Source: Bacilli bacterium (lineage in GTDB: Bacteria > Bacillota_I > Bacilli_A > RFN20 > CAG-826). From it: a DNA stretch of 14,572 bases. The notes beneath the pieces are model-generated. The model did no database searches. It was not told where the DNA came from and saw only the letters and a list, made by a program, of their open reading frames with translations. Position numbers and translations under genes: made by a program. The stretch is taken from the NCBI GenBank assembly GCA_900767605.1, contig CAAFZT010000008.1, positions 1-14,572 of the forward strand, in the 5' to 3' direction. Numbering within the stretch: position 1 is the stretch's first letter; each line of letters opens with the position of its first letter. Shown here in pieces: positions 7,293-14,325 of this stretch.

Positions 7293-7345
7293 TGTTTTTT
7301 ACGCTCCATACTCAGCCAATAATATCGATGATTACTGGCATTTTA

Positions 7346-7382
7346 AGACAAAAACTGCCACGAACTTAGCCGTGGCAGTTTT
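7346..7382 (-). terminator. Strong terminator of the membrane-protein gene
   Basis: A perfect 12-bp stem (AAAACTGCCACG at 7351-7362, CGTGGCAGTTTT at 7371-7382) with an 8-nt loop. On the minus strand it is followed by a T-run continuing as TGTCTT; on the plus strand it also ends in TTTT, so it may act both ways. Confidence 0.85.
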
Positions 7383-7401
7383 CCATACTAGCTTTTGCTA
7401 A

Positions 7402-8406
7402 TTACATAGCGGGCATGAAGCCAGCGACGACCGCGAAGATCATCAAGGAACAGCAGATAATCATGCAGGTGATTTGGATGGGTTTGCTGTTTTTGATGTG
7501 CTGCACCTTACGGTCAAAGGGTTCGAACATGAAGTTCTCTTCGAACCATCTCTTGCAGCCGATTTGGAGGATTCCGCCGAAGGTGAGGGTGCTCGCGCGG
7601 AAGAGCAACCAAAGTCCCGGGTCGGGGAGCATGCCGAAGCGTCCCATGCCGACGAGAGGTCCGACAAAGACGCCGATAATCGGGGCGAGGAAGAAACCGA
7701 CGTGCATCAAGCCAACGGAAGAAGAGAATTCGCCGATGACGAAGAGCCAGTTCCAGATGGTGTAAGCAATCATCATGGCAACGGTGATGGCAAGGCCAAC
7801 GGTTGTGGTGCTCGTGATGTTGCTATTGAAGATATTAGCTTGGTTGGTGATGTAAGAAGAAGTGAAGTTCACTTGGGAACCAAGCTTGGAGAAGCCGTCG
7901 ATGTAATAGATGGGCGAATTGGCGGTAGCAGTGGTTCCCCAGGTGGAGCCGAGGAAGAAGGCACTCGCGCCGATAGCAATAAATAAACCGGAAACGCCGT
8001 TGAAATATTGCTTGTTCTTGAAAAAATCCGTCATGGTCGCTTCTAGGATGTTGATGATGTAAAGACCCAAGACGATGACGACGAACACGGGTCCGGGGAG
8101 TAAGCCGAAGCATGCGAACAATACAATGATTCTGCCAACGAGTAAGGTGGATAGTTTGAGTGCTTCGAAGAAGACGGGCTTCATCGCGATTAAGACGACG
8201 ATGCCGCAGAGAATGTTGAACGGAATGTTGCCGTACGCTTGGAATTTCGACGTTATGACGGATACCCCTAGAATGGTCACCGTGAACATCAACCATTTTA
8301 AGATCGTGTCGAGCAGCGGCGTGACGCGATAATCCATCGCTTCAGGACCGGGCGCGAACATTTTCTTGAGCCTGGCGGCTCTTGCTTGTTTTTTGTCGTT
8401 GTCCAT
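7402..8406 (-). CDS. Polytopic membrane protein of unknown family
   Basis: This 334-aa protein has a basic cytoplasmic N-terminus (residues 1-20, KKQARAARLKK). About eight hydrophobic segments follow, near 31-52, 60-78, 88-121 (possibly two), 136-153, 200-222, 228-250, 262-283 and 310-330. A Ser/Thr/Asn-rich loop of about 45 residues (155-200) is probably extracytoplasmic, and a charged loop (CKRWFEENFMFEPFDRK) precedes the last helix. I cannot assign a family; Gly/Pro motifs such as FVGPLVGMGRFGMLPDPG could be conserved. A longer frame reaches an ATG at 8436, but the start at 8406 has TAAGGAG 4-5 nt upstream, which decides it. A reversed -10 (TAGAAT on the minus strand, 8459-8464) lies upstream. 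It is divergent from the ATPase gene and closed by a strong terminator. Transporter or channel roles are guesses. Confidence 0.85.
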   Translation of the reverse strand: MDNDKKQARAARLKKMFAPGPEAMDYRVTPLLDTILKWLMFTVTILGVSVITSKFQAYGNIPFNILCGIVVLIAMKPVFFEALKLSTLLVGRIIVLFACFGLLPGPVFVVIVLGLYIINILEATMTDFFKNKQYFNGVSGLFIAIGASAFFLGSTWGTTATANSPIYYIDGFSKLGSQVNFTSSYITNQANIFNSNITSTTTVGLAITVAMMIAYTIWNWLFVIGEFSSSVGLMHVGFFLAPIIGVFVGPLVGMGRFGMLPDPGLWLLFRASTLTFGGILQIGCKRWFEENFMFEPFDRKVQHIKNSKPIQITCMIICCSLMIFAVVAGFMPAM

Positions 8407-8507
8407 AAATCTCCTTATTTTTTTGTTTTCAGCCAACGATTTGAGAAAACTAGAGGGATTCTATCAAAGAAATCAATAATAAGATACCGAATTTAGGCGA
8501 GTTTATA

Positions 8508-8520
8508 TGCACAGTGTACA
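8508..8520. promoter_or_regulatory. Imperfect 13-bp palindrome between divergent genes
   Basis: TGCACAGTGTACA is symmetric around its central G except for one pair, in the divergent promoter region between the membrane-protein and ATPase genes. It has the size and form of a repressor operator, but nothing ties it to a regulator here. Confidence 0.3.
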
Positions 8521-8577
8521 AATTCAATTCCTCCTACATCTAAAAGGCATAATTTCTATTCCCCTAATCTAAAATCT

Positions 8578-8669
8578 TGGTCAATCAAAATTGAAAAAAT
8601 GGGTCAATGAAAATAAAAAATATGGGTCAATAGAATTGACAAATATGGGTCAATGCTCTACATTAACCT
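8578..8669. repeat. Four tandem 23-bp repeats (array B) on the ATPase promoter
   Basis: The core GGGTCAAT (first copy TGGTCAAT) recurs at 8578, 8601, 8624 and 8647, exactly 23 bp each time. The 15 bp between cores are A/T-rich and less conserved, often ending AAATAT. The last two units overlap the promoter of the DUF4143 ATPase gene. The period equals that of array A although the sequence differs. A protein binding the cores would occupy one face of the helix and cover the promoter. Confidence 0.85.
8636..8664 (+). promoter_or_regulatory. Promoter of the DUF4143 ATPase gene
   Basis: A perfect -35 TTGACA (8636-8641), a 17-bp spacer and a -10 TACATT (8659-8664, four of six matches) place the transcript start near 8671, about 30 nt before the ATG. 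A repeat core (8647-8654) lies in the spacer, suggesting repression by whatever binds the array. Confidence 0.6.
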
Positions 8670-8699
8670 TGGATTTAGTTATCGAAAACGGAGGATTCT

Positions 8700-9989
8700 A
8701 TGGGGAAAATCGTGGACAGCCTCAACTACAAAGCAAGAGTCGTGGATTCCATCATCGATAGAGATCTTAGGATTTTTGGAGCCGTTTGCATCGAAGGCCC
8801 CAAATGGTGTGGTAAAACATGGACGTCCTCCTATCACGCAAACAGCGAATTCCTTGTTGGGGATCCTAGTGGGAATTTCTCCAATCGCACTTTAGCCGAA
8901 ATTGAACCCTATATCGTTTTGAAGGGCGATGCGCCTCGCCTGATTGACGAATGGCAAGAAGTTCCTTCTCTTTGGGATGCGACACGGGCATTCGTAGATT
9001 CTAGCGGTAAAAAAGGGCAAATCATCCTAACGGGCTCATCGACGCCTGTGCTTAAAGGCGTTTTGCATAGTGGGGTTGGCAGGATTAAAAGCATTCGGAT
9101 GAATACGATGTCCTTGTATGAGTCGGGAGATTCGAGTGGCGATATCTCCTTAAAAGATCTCTGCGAAAATAAATTCACCCCGAAAATTTATGAACAAACG
9201 AGTTTGGAACGTCTTGCCTATCTCGTTGCTCGGGGTGGATGGCCCGGCAATTTGTCTGTAGGCCCGGAGGAATGTAACGAACTTTCTCTTGGCTATATGG
9301 AAAACGTTATTAAAAATGACTTAAAACGGTTGGGGGATGGCCAGGAGTATGACGAACACAAAGCAAAATTAATTCTAAAATCCTTGGCTAGAAACGAATC
9401 TACGACTGTTTCAAATCAAAGCATTTTAAAAGACATCGAGGAATACGATGTCTCTACCGTCAGCAAAAACACGCTTGCAAAATATTTAAATGCTTTTGAA
9501 CGAATGTTCCTATTAAACAACCAAGAACCCTTTTCGACGAACCTGCGTTCCTCGCTTCGCGTGAAGCAAATGGAAAAGAGGCATTTTTCGGATCCGGCAA
9601 TGGCTTGCGCTATGCTTGGACTTACCCCAAAGAAAATGATGGGGGATTTGAACACGTTTGGGTTTATGTTCGAAGCATTGGTAGAACGGGATTTATCCAT
9701 TTATGCACAAGCCATGGGTGGCAAATTGTTTCATTATCAGGATTATAAAAATAATGAAATCGATGCCGTGATTGAGCTGGATGATGGCAATTGGTGCGCC
9801 ATTGAAATCAAACTGGGCCTAGCAAAAGCAGAAGAAGGGTCGAAAAATCTCGTGAAAGTCTGCAATGAAATTGTTGCTAACGGGGGCAAAGAACCCATTA
9901 TCAAATGCGTTATTTATGGTGTGGGCAACGCCGCTTATAAAAACGCTGATGGCGTGTATATTCTCCCGATAACGGCATTGAAAGATTAA
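8700..9989 (+). CDS. AAA ATPase with C-terminal DUF4143 domain
   Basis: This 429-aa cytoplasmic protein matches the widespread AAA_14/DUF4143 ATPase family. Walker A is GPKWCGKT (33-40), Walker B is RLIDEWQ (80-86), and the sensor-like TGSSTP (111-116) is followed by SGVGRIK with a candidate arginine finger. The family marker 'MNTMSLYESGDSSGDISL' follows at about 134-151. The C-terminal half carries DUF4143, ending in EIDAVIEL (353-360) and CAIEIKLG (366-373). This D...E-x-K spacing resembles a PD-(D/E)xK nuclease fold, though nuclease activity has not been shown by sequence alone. The family is common in gut bacteria and archaea, often in many copies, with poorly known function. GGAGG (8690-8694) precedes the ATG. 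It is monocistronic, with repeat array B on its promoter. Confidence 0.9.
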   Translation: MGKIVDSLNYKARVVDSIIDRDLRIFGAVCIEGPKWCGKTWTSSYHANSEFLVGDPSGNFSNRTLAEIEPYIVLKGDAPRLIDEWQEVPSLWDATRAFVDSSGKKGQIILTGSSTPVLKGVLHSGVGRIKSIRMNTMSLYESGDSSGDISLKDLCENKFTPKIYEQTSLERLAYLVARGGWPGNLSVGPEECNELSLGYMENVIKNDLKRLGDGQEYDEHKAKLILKSLARNESTTVSNQSILKDIEEYDVSTVSKNTLAKYLNAFERMFLLNNQEPFSTNLRSSLRVKQMEKRHFSDPAMACAMLGLTPKKMMGDLNTFGFMFEALVERDLSIYAQAMGGKLFHYQDYKNNEIDAVIELDDGNWCAIEIKLGLAKAEEGSKNLVKVCNEIVANGGKEPIIKCVIYGVGNAAYKNADGVYILPITALKD

Positions 9990-10043
9990 AACCGCGTCGC
10001 ACAAGAATTGTCCGTATGCATATTTTGGTGCTCACTCTTAAGT

Positions 10044-10057
10044 TGAAAGCGCTTACA
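10044..10057 (+). promoter_or_regulatory. cre-like operator (CcpA/LacI-family site)
   Basis: TGAAAGCGCTTACA fits the catabolite-responsive element consensus TGNAANCGNWNNCA at every fixed position and has the palindromic AAGCGCTT core. It overlaps a possible -35 (TTGAAA, 10043-10048) upstream of the secreted-protein gene, so binding would most likely repress. CcpA is the usual binder in Bacillota; another LacI-family regulator cannot be excluded. Confidence 0.7.
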
Positions 10058-10094
10058 TTTTATGTAAAAATGAGCCTATAAAAGGGGACATTAA

Positions 10095-12461
10095 ATGAAG
10101 CAATTGGGGCTAAAGGCATTCATTGTTGCGACATCCATTTTTTTCGGCTCGGTTGGCAATGCATCGAATCACATCGTTGCAAAAACGAATAAAATAGAAA
10201 GCCTATCCTTTGCCCATAGGGGTGAAACGGATGTGGACAATTTGTTCGATACGTTGTCCACCGAATCGCCTTCCCCCATCTACTTAACCAATCATTACTC
10301 TAGCTATTATTTCGATAACCTGAATTCTAATTTTGGGAATAATTCTCATGGCACCTGTTCCTATGTTTCTATGGGGATGCTCTTATCTTTTTATGATTCT
10401 TACTGGGATGATGCTTTTATCGATAATAGGTATGATGTCGGTTCAGAATTTCAATCGAACCGTCAATATCTGGCGGATTTCGATTTGATCCCCTCCGCCC
10501 TCGAATCTCCGGGGGTGTTGTTTGAATCCAGACAGTTGGTTGATGGACTTTCCATTCAGGACTATTACGGAGTTGTTTCGCTGCATTCCGACACGTACTT
10601 CCAGTTTAAATTAATCGAAATTGCCAAATCGCTTTTTGGAGACAACAAATTTGACGGAAGTAGTGATTCACTCGGCCTAAATCGAACGGAATTGTCTAAC
10701 GTGCTCTCGACTTATTTAAATTCTTACGCACATATTCCAAATCAAAAAGCGGCGGTTCAATCCTATTTTAATGAAGACGAGCAATTAATGCGCGAAGCCA
10801 CCGTTAGACAAATTAAGGATGGGGTGCCCGTCATTCTACGGGCTAAGGAACCCGCAACGAATACCTGCCATAGCATGATTGCTTATGATTACGATGAAAA
10901 CGCTGACGAAATCTATGTTCATACCGGTTGGCGAGATGAAACAAGGAATGTCGCGTTGACCCATGTTGCGTTATCCAAACTCCCTTACAATAATCTTCTG
11001 GATATAACTTATCTCGATATTAAGCCTAGTTTTTCTCATTCCCATGCGTTCCATTATCATTCTTCTCTTGGTGATAATTTATGCGCTTGCAGTTATGTGT
11101 ACCCCAGAGAAATTGAACTGGTGCAAGGGAATTTCAATGATACTTTGCCTACGTTCCGTTGGATGTCCTTATATAATGAAAAGTGGTTTTCAAACTATTT
11201 TATACGTACCAAACTTTCTATTTTGGACTGCGATAGAGTTCGTAAAAACTTCGTCTACGGCATTAATTCCACGGAGTATACGCTGACGCAAGAATTGTGG
11301 GATTCGGCTAGATTCGAAACCAAAGGAAAAACGTATAACGTGTTTTTAGAAATTCAGGCTTCGTCGGATACGCTAGGATTTGACGGTTATTGGTGCAGAA
11401 GGGAATTCAATAAGCCCGTCGATTACGTAAGAACGCCGTATATTAAGCCCGCTGAATACGGCTATGAGGACGCTTATCCCAGTGACGAAACAACCGCCAC
11501 GACATTTATGGAACACCAAACGAGAAATGGGGGTTCTTTCAAAACAAGAAGATATCGCGCGGGATATATCCATAATGAATATATTGTGCTTTCGCCGAGA
11601 CGAAAGGGGTTCAATCACGCTTTCATCGAATATAGCTTTGAAAAAACTGTCAATAGAATCGACGTGCTGCTTTCCCATTGGCGCGAATTTTCAAAAGAAA
11701 AGCTGGATAAAACCAACGGAAAGGCGGAAATTCAATTCTTTTATAAAGGGGAATGGGTGACCCAATTGGATCTTTTGGCGGATTCTACTGGCCTTCCGCG
11801 AGATAGAAACCGTCCCAATCTGTATCAGGTATGGCTGGATAGGCCTACGTATAAAGTTCGGTTTTATTCCGAGATTTACGATACTGCTGTCAATGCCGAT
11901 AGCAATTTAGGGAGAATATGCATTGGGGATTTAGCGTATTATGAAATTGACCCTTTGCCACTTTCTGGTTACGAATTGAAATATAACCCAAGCGTTTGGC
12001 GATTGGGCAATATCGAAAACAACAATTGTTACGCCTATATATTGAATAGCCAGATGTGGCCAGGGACGAACGAATTCTTTGATATGCAACAACCCGGCGA
12101 TTACAGTGGGCGAAGATACGGTTCTCCCACCAAGGCGGTCATAGAAGAAGCGGTAATGCGAGATTTTGCTAAATATAATGAAGAGTTTGGAACCAATTTG
12201 ATATTTCGAGAAGTTGACAAATATGCCACAACACCCTCCGGGACATACAAAGTTGCATTGGCTGTTAGCGATCGCGATTATCACTGGTATCGTCAAGATT
12301 CTAATGGCCATTGGTCACATAAAATGGGCAAGGAAAAAGTGCGAAGAACGGATGAATCGGGAAATTTGATTGTTGATCCAGAACTTTGCGACAGAGGTTC
12401 GCTTATAAATTTCCTTGGTTTTTACGCATTGACTCCCTGGAACCACCTTTTCTACGATTGA
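10095..12461 (+). CDS. Large secreted protein with two cysteine-peptidase-like regions
   Basis: This 788-aa precursor has a Sec signal (about 1-24). Region 1 (about 80-310) looks like a C39/papain-type peptidase: NSHGTCSYVSMGMLLSFY places a candidate nucleophile at C88, and TCHSMIAYDYDENADEIYVHTGW places a candidate His at H259 with Asp nearby. Residues about 340-440 resemble an Ig/FnIII-like segment. Residues about 455-620 form a beta-rich, discoidin-like stretch (VNRIDVLLSHWREFS, then IQFFYKGEWV). Region 3 (about 620-788) has NNCYAY (Cys645) and DYHWYRQDSNGHWSHK (H730), a second papain/NlpC-like pattern seen in secreted Bacillota proteins. There is no anchoring motif, so it is probably released. 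A ribosome binding site AAGGGG precedes the ATG. It is followed 23 nt later by the BamE-like gene. Domain types are judged by eye; the peptidase calls are probable, not certain. Confidence 0.8.
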   Translation: MKQLGLKAFIVATSIFFGSVGNASNHIVAKTNKIESLSFAHRGETDVDNLFDTLSTESPSPIYLTNHYSSYYFDNLNSNFGNNSHGTCSYVSMGMLLSFYDSYWDDAFIDNRYDVGSEFQSNRQYLADFDLIPSALESPGVLFESRQLVDGLSIQDYYGVVSLHSDTYFQFKLIEIAKSLFGDNKFDGSSDSLGLNRTELSNVLSTYLNSYAHIPNQKAAVQSYFNEDEQLMREATVRQIKDGVPVILRAKEPATNTCHSMIAYDYDENADEIYVHTGWRDETRNVALTHVALSKLPYNNLLDITYLDIKPSFSHSHAFHYHSSLGDNLCACSYVYPREIELVQGNFNDTLPTFRWMSLYNEKWFSNYFIRTKLSILDCDRVRKNFVYGINSTEYTLTQELWDSARFETKGKTYNVFLEIQASSDTLGFDGYWCRREFNKPVDYVRTPYIKPAEYGYEDAYPSDETTATTFMEHQTRNGGSFKTRRYRAGYIHNEYIVLSPRRKGFNHAFIEYSFEKTVNRIDVLLSHWREFSKEKLDKTNGKAEIQFFYKGEWVTQLDLLADSTGLPRDRNRPNLYQVWLDRPTYKVRFYSEIYDTAVNADSNLGRICIGDLAYYEIDPLPLSGYELKYNPSVWRLGNIENNNCYAYILNSQMWPGTNEFFDMQQPGDYSGRRYGSPTKAVIEEAVMRDFAKYNEEFGTNLIFREVDKYATTPSGTYKVALAVSDRDYHWYRQDSNGHWSHKMGKEKVRRTDESGNLIVDPELCDRGSLINFLGFYALTPWNHLFYD

Positions 12462-12484
12462 AAATAGATTTGAAAGGAGAACGT

Positions 12485-13066
12485 ATGCACATTATTCAAA
12501 AACTGTTATCGTCGATTATTGCTCCTCCGCTTATCTTTTTAAGTGTAACGATGGATTTGAAGGTGGGAAATAGTCCTTCATCTGGTGAAAATATTAGTTT
12601 GATTGAAACCGAAACGAAGGCCGAAGATGAGACGATCGTCGCCGCACCCGTTTCCCCCAAACCGATTTTCCCGCCCCTATTCGGCGTAAGCGACGTCCCT
12701 CCGCTAAATTTCGGGGAGGAGGAGTGGAACGTCTTTGCCTCGCGCCTATTGAAGCAAAACCCGATAAGCCGTTCCAAGTTGTTCGATCCCTCCGACAAAG
12801 GCACCTGGTTCAACCCGTTTCGGATGATCCTGCCCTCGGTGGAGGACACTCAAAGGGTGAAATTGGGTATGACGATAGGGGAGGTCGTCTCGATTCTTGG
12901 CAAGCCCCAAATTCAGGTGGGCTCCGGCTCCATTTTCTTTGCGTTTTACCTTAACAACGGCCAGGTTTTCCTGACGGAGTGGGATTCCAATATTGCAAGC
13001 GATAGAATCTACCGTTTGTGGCGTATGGAACTATTGGACGAAAATCCATTTAGGATTTATTTGTAG
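12485..13066 (+). CDS. Membrane-anchored BamE/SmpA-like domain protein
   Basis: This 193-aa protein has an N-terminal hydrophobic helix (about 5-22), then an acidic, Pro/Thr-rich linker (about 28-70). The C-terminal domain contains RVKLGMTIGEVVSILGKPQ and FYLNNGQVFLTEW. The 'lGMT..EV..ilGkP' signature followed by a 'Y...nGqv.l' strand is typical of the SmpA/OmlA (BamE-like) fold. In Bacillota this fold occurs in secreted or anchored proteins without an outer-membrane role and may serve in protein interaction or inhibition. An in-frame ATG further upstream (12386) would overlap the previous gene; ATG 12485 is preferred because AAGGAG ends 5-6 nt before it. It is 23 nt after the secreted-protein stop, so very probably cotranscribed and possibly a partner of it. 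The middle of the gene looks more GC-rich than its neighbours. Confidence 0.78.
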   Translation: MHIIQKLLSSIIAPPLIFLSVTMDLKVGNSPSSGENISLIETETKAEDETIVAAPVSPKPIFPPLFGVSDVPPLNFGEEEWNVFASRLLKQNPISRSKLFDPSDKGTWFNPFRMILPSVEDTQRVKLGMTIGEVVSILGKPQIQVGSGSIFFAFYLNNGQVFLTEWDSNIASDRIYRLWRMELLDENPFRIYL

Positions 13067-13186
13067 GAGTGGTTCTTCAATAACTGCGCCTCGCTCCAAT
13101 GGCAAAAGAAGCGAGAGCTGTATCGATAAACGACTCGATTGCCCTTGCCTTTTGACGCTAGATGGCCTATGGTCTTAAGGTTTTCT

Positions 13187-13968
13187 ATGCTTTGGGGAAC
13201 CTTTACACTTACACACTTTATAACGCTAGCCGTTGGCTTGCTTCTCATCTTGGGCTTATATGGCCTAGGAAGACTCCTAAAGGATCCGTACCGGAAATGG
13301 GTCTATTTTGGATTCTCGTTACTAGGATATGGGGCCATCATCTACAATTTGGTGATGTGGCATAGCCCCTTGGAATACCTTCCCCTTGAACTCTGCTCTT
13401 TCAATGCGATGATTCTGCCTATCGTTGTTTTAAGCAAGAACAAGGTCCTGGGGAACTGCTTATTGCTATGGTCTTTGGGTGCCTTAATCGCTTTAATCGT
13501 TAATAACGGGGTTGCTAATTGCGAAATCTTCTCTTGGACGTTCTTTTGGTATTATTTCCCCCACGTCATCGAATTTGGCCTTCCGATTCTTTTGATTCGC
13601 TTCGGCTATATCGAATTAAAGGCCAAATACATCGCCACCACGATGGGCATCACCTTGGTCCTTTATACTCTCGTCTATTTCTGCAATGTGGGACTCAACC
13701 GTTATTTTGTCCAAAACGATATCCGTGACTATAAAGGCGACCTCATTCAAGTCAATTACATGTTCTCCATCTGTGGGAAAAACGAGATCAACCCTTTGGT
13801 GATTTTTCTCCACAGCATTATCCCGTTCAATTATTGGCATATGTATCTCGCCGCCCCCGGATCCTCCTTTATCTTGGCTCCATTTATTATGTCCATTACC
13901 TCATCGCCAAGCAGAAGCAAAAGAAACTCGAATCCAAGAACCCCATCCCTAACACCGAAACTAAATGA
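13187..13968 (+). pseudogene. YwaF-family integral membrane protein, frameshifted near the C-terminus
   Basis: The reading frame encodes a six-to-seven-helix membrane protein of the YwaF/TIGR02206 group. An N-terminal TFTLTHFITL helix comes first, then the marker YLPLELCSFNAMILP, a WSLGALIALIVNNG segment, FFWYYFPHVIEFG, and NVNYMFS-like VNYMFSICGK. The function of the family is unknown. The frame reads sensibly to HMYLAAP at about 13857. After the C5 run (13854-13858) the natural C-terminus, with ILLYLGSIYYVHYLIAKQ and a Lys-rich tail to TGA 13966-13968, is in the -1 frame, as if one C were missing. Without correction the frame runs on through the downstream terminator to 14104. Start chosen at ATG 13187 (AAGG at 13177-13180); ATG 13169 or a TTG at 13139 are alternatives. 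This is either a true mutation or a homopolymer error. Confidence 0.75.
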
Positions 13969-13972
13969 ACTG

Positions 13973-14013
13973 AAAAAGAAGGGAAAACGCATTCACGTCC
14001 CCCTTCTTTTTTT
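13973..14013 (+). terminator. Terminator after the YwaF-family gene
   Basis: AAAAAGAAGGG (13973-13983) pairs with CCCTTCTTTTT (14001-14011), with a possible inner ACG/CGT pair, and continues into T's. It lies 5 nt after the corrected stop codon and inside the uncorrected frame, which supports the shorter, frame-corrected gene end. Confidence 0.75.
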
Positions 14014-14030
14014 GCTAGAAGGAATAAAGA

Positions 14031-14153
14031 TTAAGCGCGAACCATATCTTCGAGGCTCACCAAATGAACGGAAGGATCATTCAGAGCGAGGATATCCTCA
14101 CTAAATCCCGCCCATTTTCGAATATACACCGTATAATAATGCATGGATTGCAT
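14031..14153 (-). pseudogene. Gene remnant resembling the C-terminus of an ATPase (DUF234-like)
   Basis: A 40-codon minus-strand frame (ATG 14153 or 14144, stop TAA at 14031-14033) encodes YIRKWAGFSEDILALN, then VHLVSLEDMVRA. This resembles the last 35 residues of AAA ATPases of the DUF234 group, which often end '...fSksGF...l......l.lv.l.dl'. The frame is closed upstream by TAG, with no continuing protein on either side. It is therefore more likely a leftover of a deleted gene than a small functional one. The match is short and judged by eye. Confidence 0.4.
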
Positions 14154-14171
14154 TGAATAATCCTAAACAAA

Positions 14172-14214
14172 AGATTATCAACAATAAAGTTGTCAACTTT
14201 GGAGTTGATAATCT
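14172..14214. repeat. Nested palindrome in the 13969-14325 gene-poor stretch
   Basis: Outer arms AGATTATCAAC (14172-14182) and GTTGATAATCT (14204-14214) are perfect complements. Between them lies a second palindrome, AAAGTTG/CAACTTT around one base (14186-14200). The whole can fold as a long hairpin or act as two nested operators. It is not followed by a T-run, so it is not a typical terminator. Besides this, the 357-bp gap contains the gene remnant and the TetR promoter. Confidence 0.6.
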
Positions 14215-14270
14215 AGGAATGAACTTTATTCGGGATATCGGTAAAAAAATAGCAATTATGGGAAGAACCG

Positions 14271-14299
14271 TTGACATCCCCGTTTCGATAACGTTAAAT
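14271..14299 (+). promoter_or_regulatory. Promoter of the TetR regulator gene
   Basis: A perfect -35 TTGACA (14271-14276), a 17-bp spacer and TTAAAT (14294-14299) as -10. The predicted start near 14306 leaves only about 20 nt before the ATG and no visible Shine-Dalgarno, so the message would have a very short leader. Confidence 0.65.
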
Positions 14300-14302
14300 A
14301 AC

Positions 14303-14319
14303 TGTCAGTCGGACTGACA
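14303..14319. promoter_or_regulatory. Perfect 17-bp TetR-type operator
   Basis: TGTCAGTC and GACTGACA flank a single central G, a perfect palindrome lying just after the -10 and covering the predicted transcription start. The length and GTCAGTC half-site suit a TetR/AcrR dimer, and its position implies autorepression of the adjacent regulator gene. Confidence 0.75.
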
Positions 14320-14325
14320 TATCCC

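Noticed and set aside
7037..7309. Minus-strand 90-aa frame covering array A
   Set aside because: It reads the 23-bp repeats in three successive frames and runs into the PI-PLC gene, with no ribosome binding site; a product of the repeats.
12459..12461. Possible TGA=Trp recoding (mollicute code)
   Set aside because: TGA ends the 788-aa frame at a sensible place just before the next gene's ribosome binding site, and Trp is encoded by TGG throughout.
13090..13115. CTCGCT/AGCGAG inverted repeat between the BamE-like and YwaF-family genes
   Set aside because: Six pairs with a 14-nt loop and no T-run; too weak to call a terminator or operator.
14105..14317. Open plus-strand frame of about 70 codons across the palindrome and TetR promoter, with protein-like composition
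   Set aside because: It has no good start codon or ribosome binding site, and it overlaps a consensus promoter and operator.
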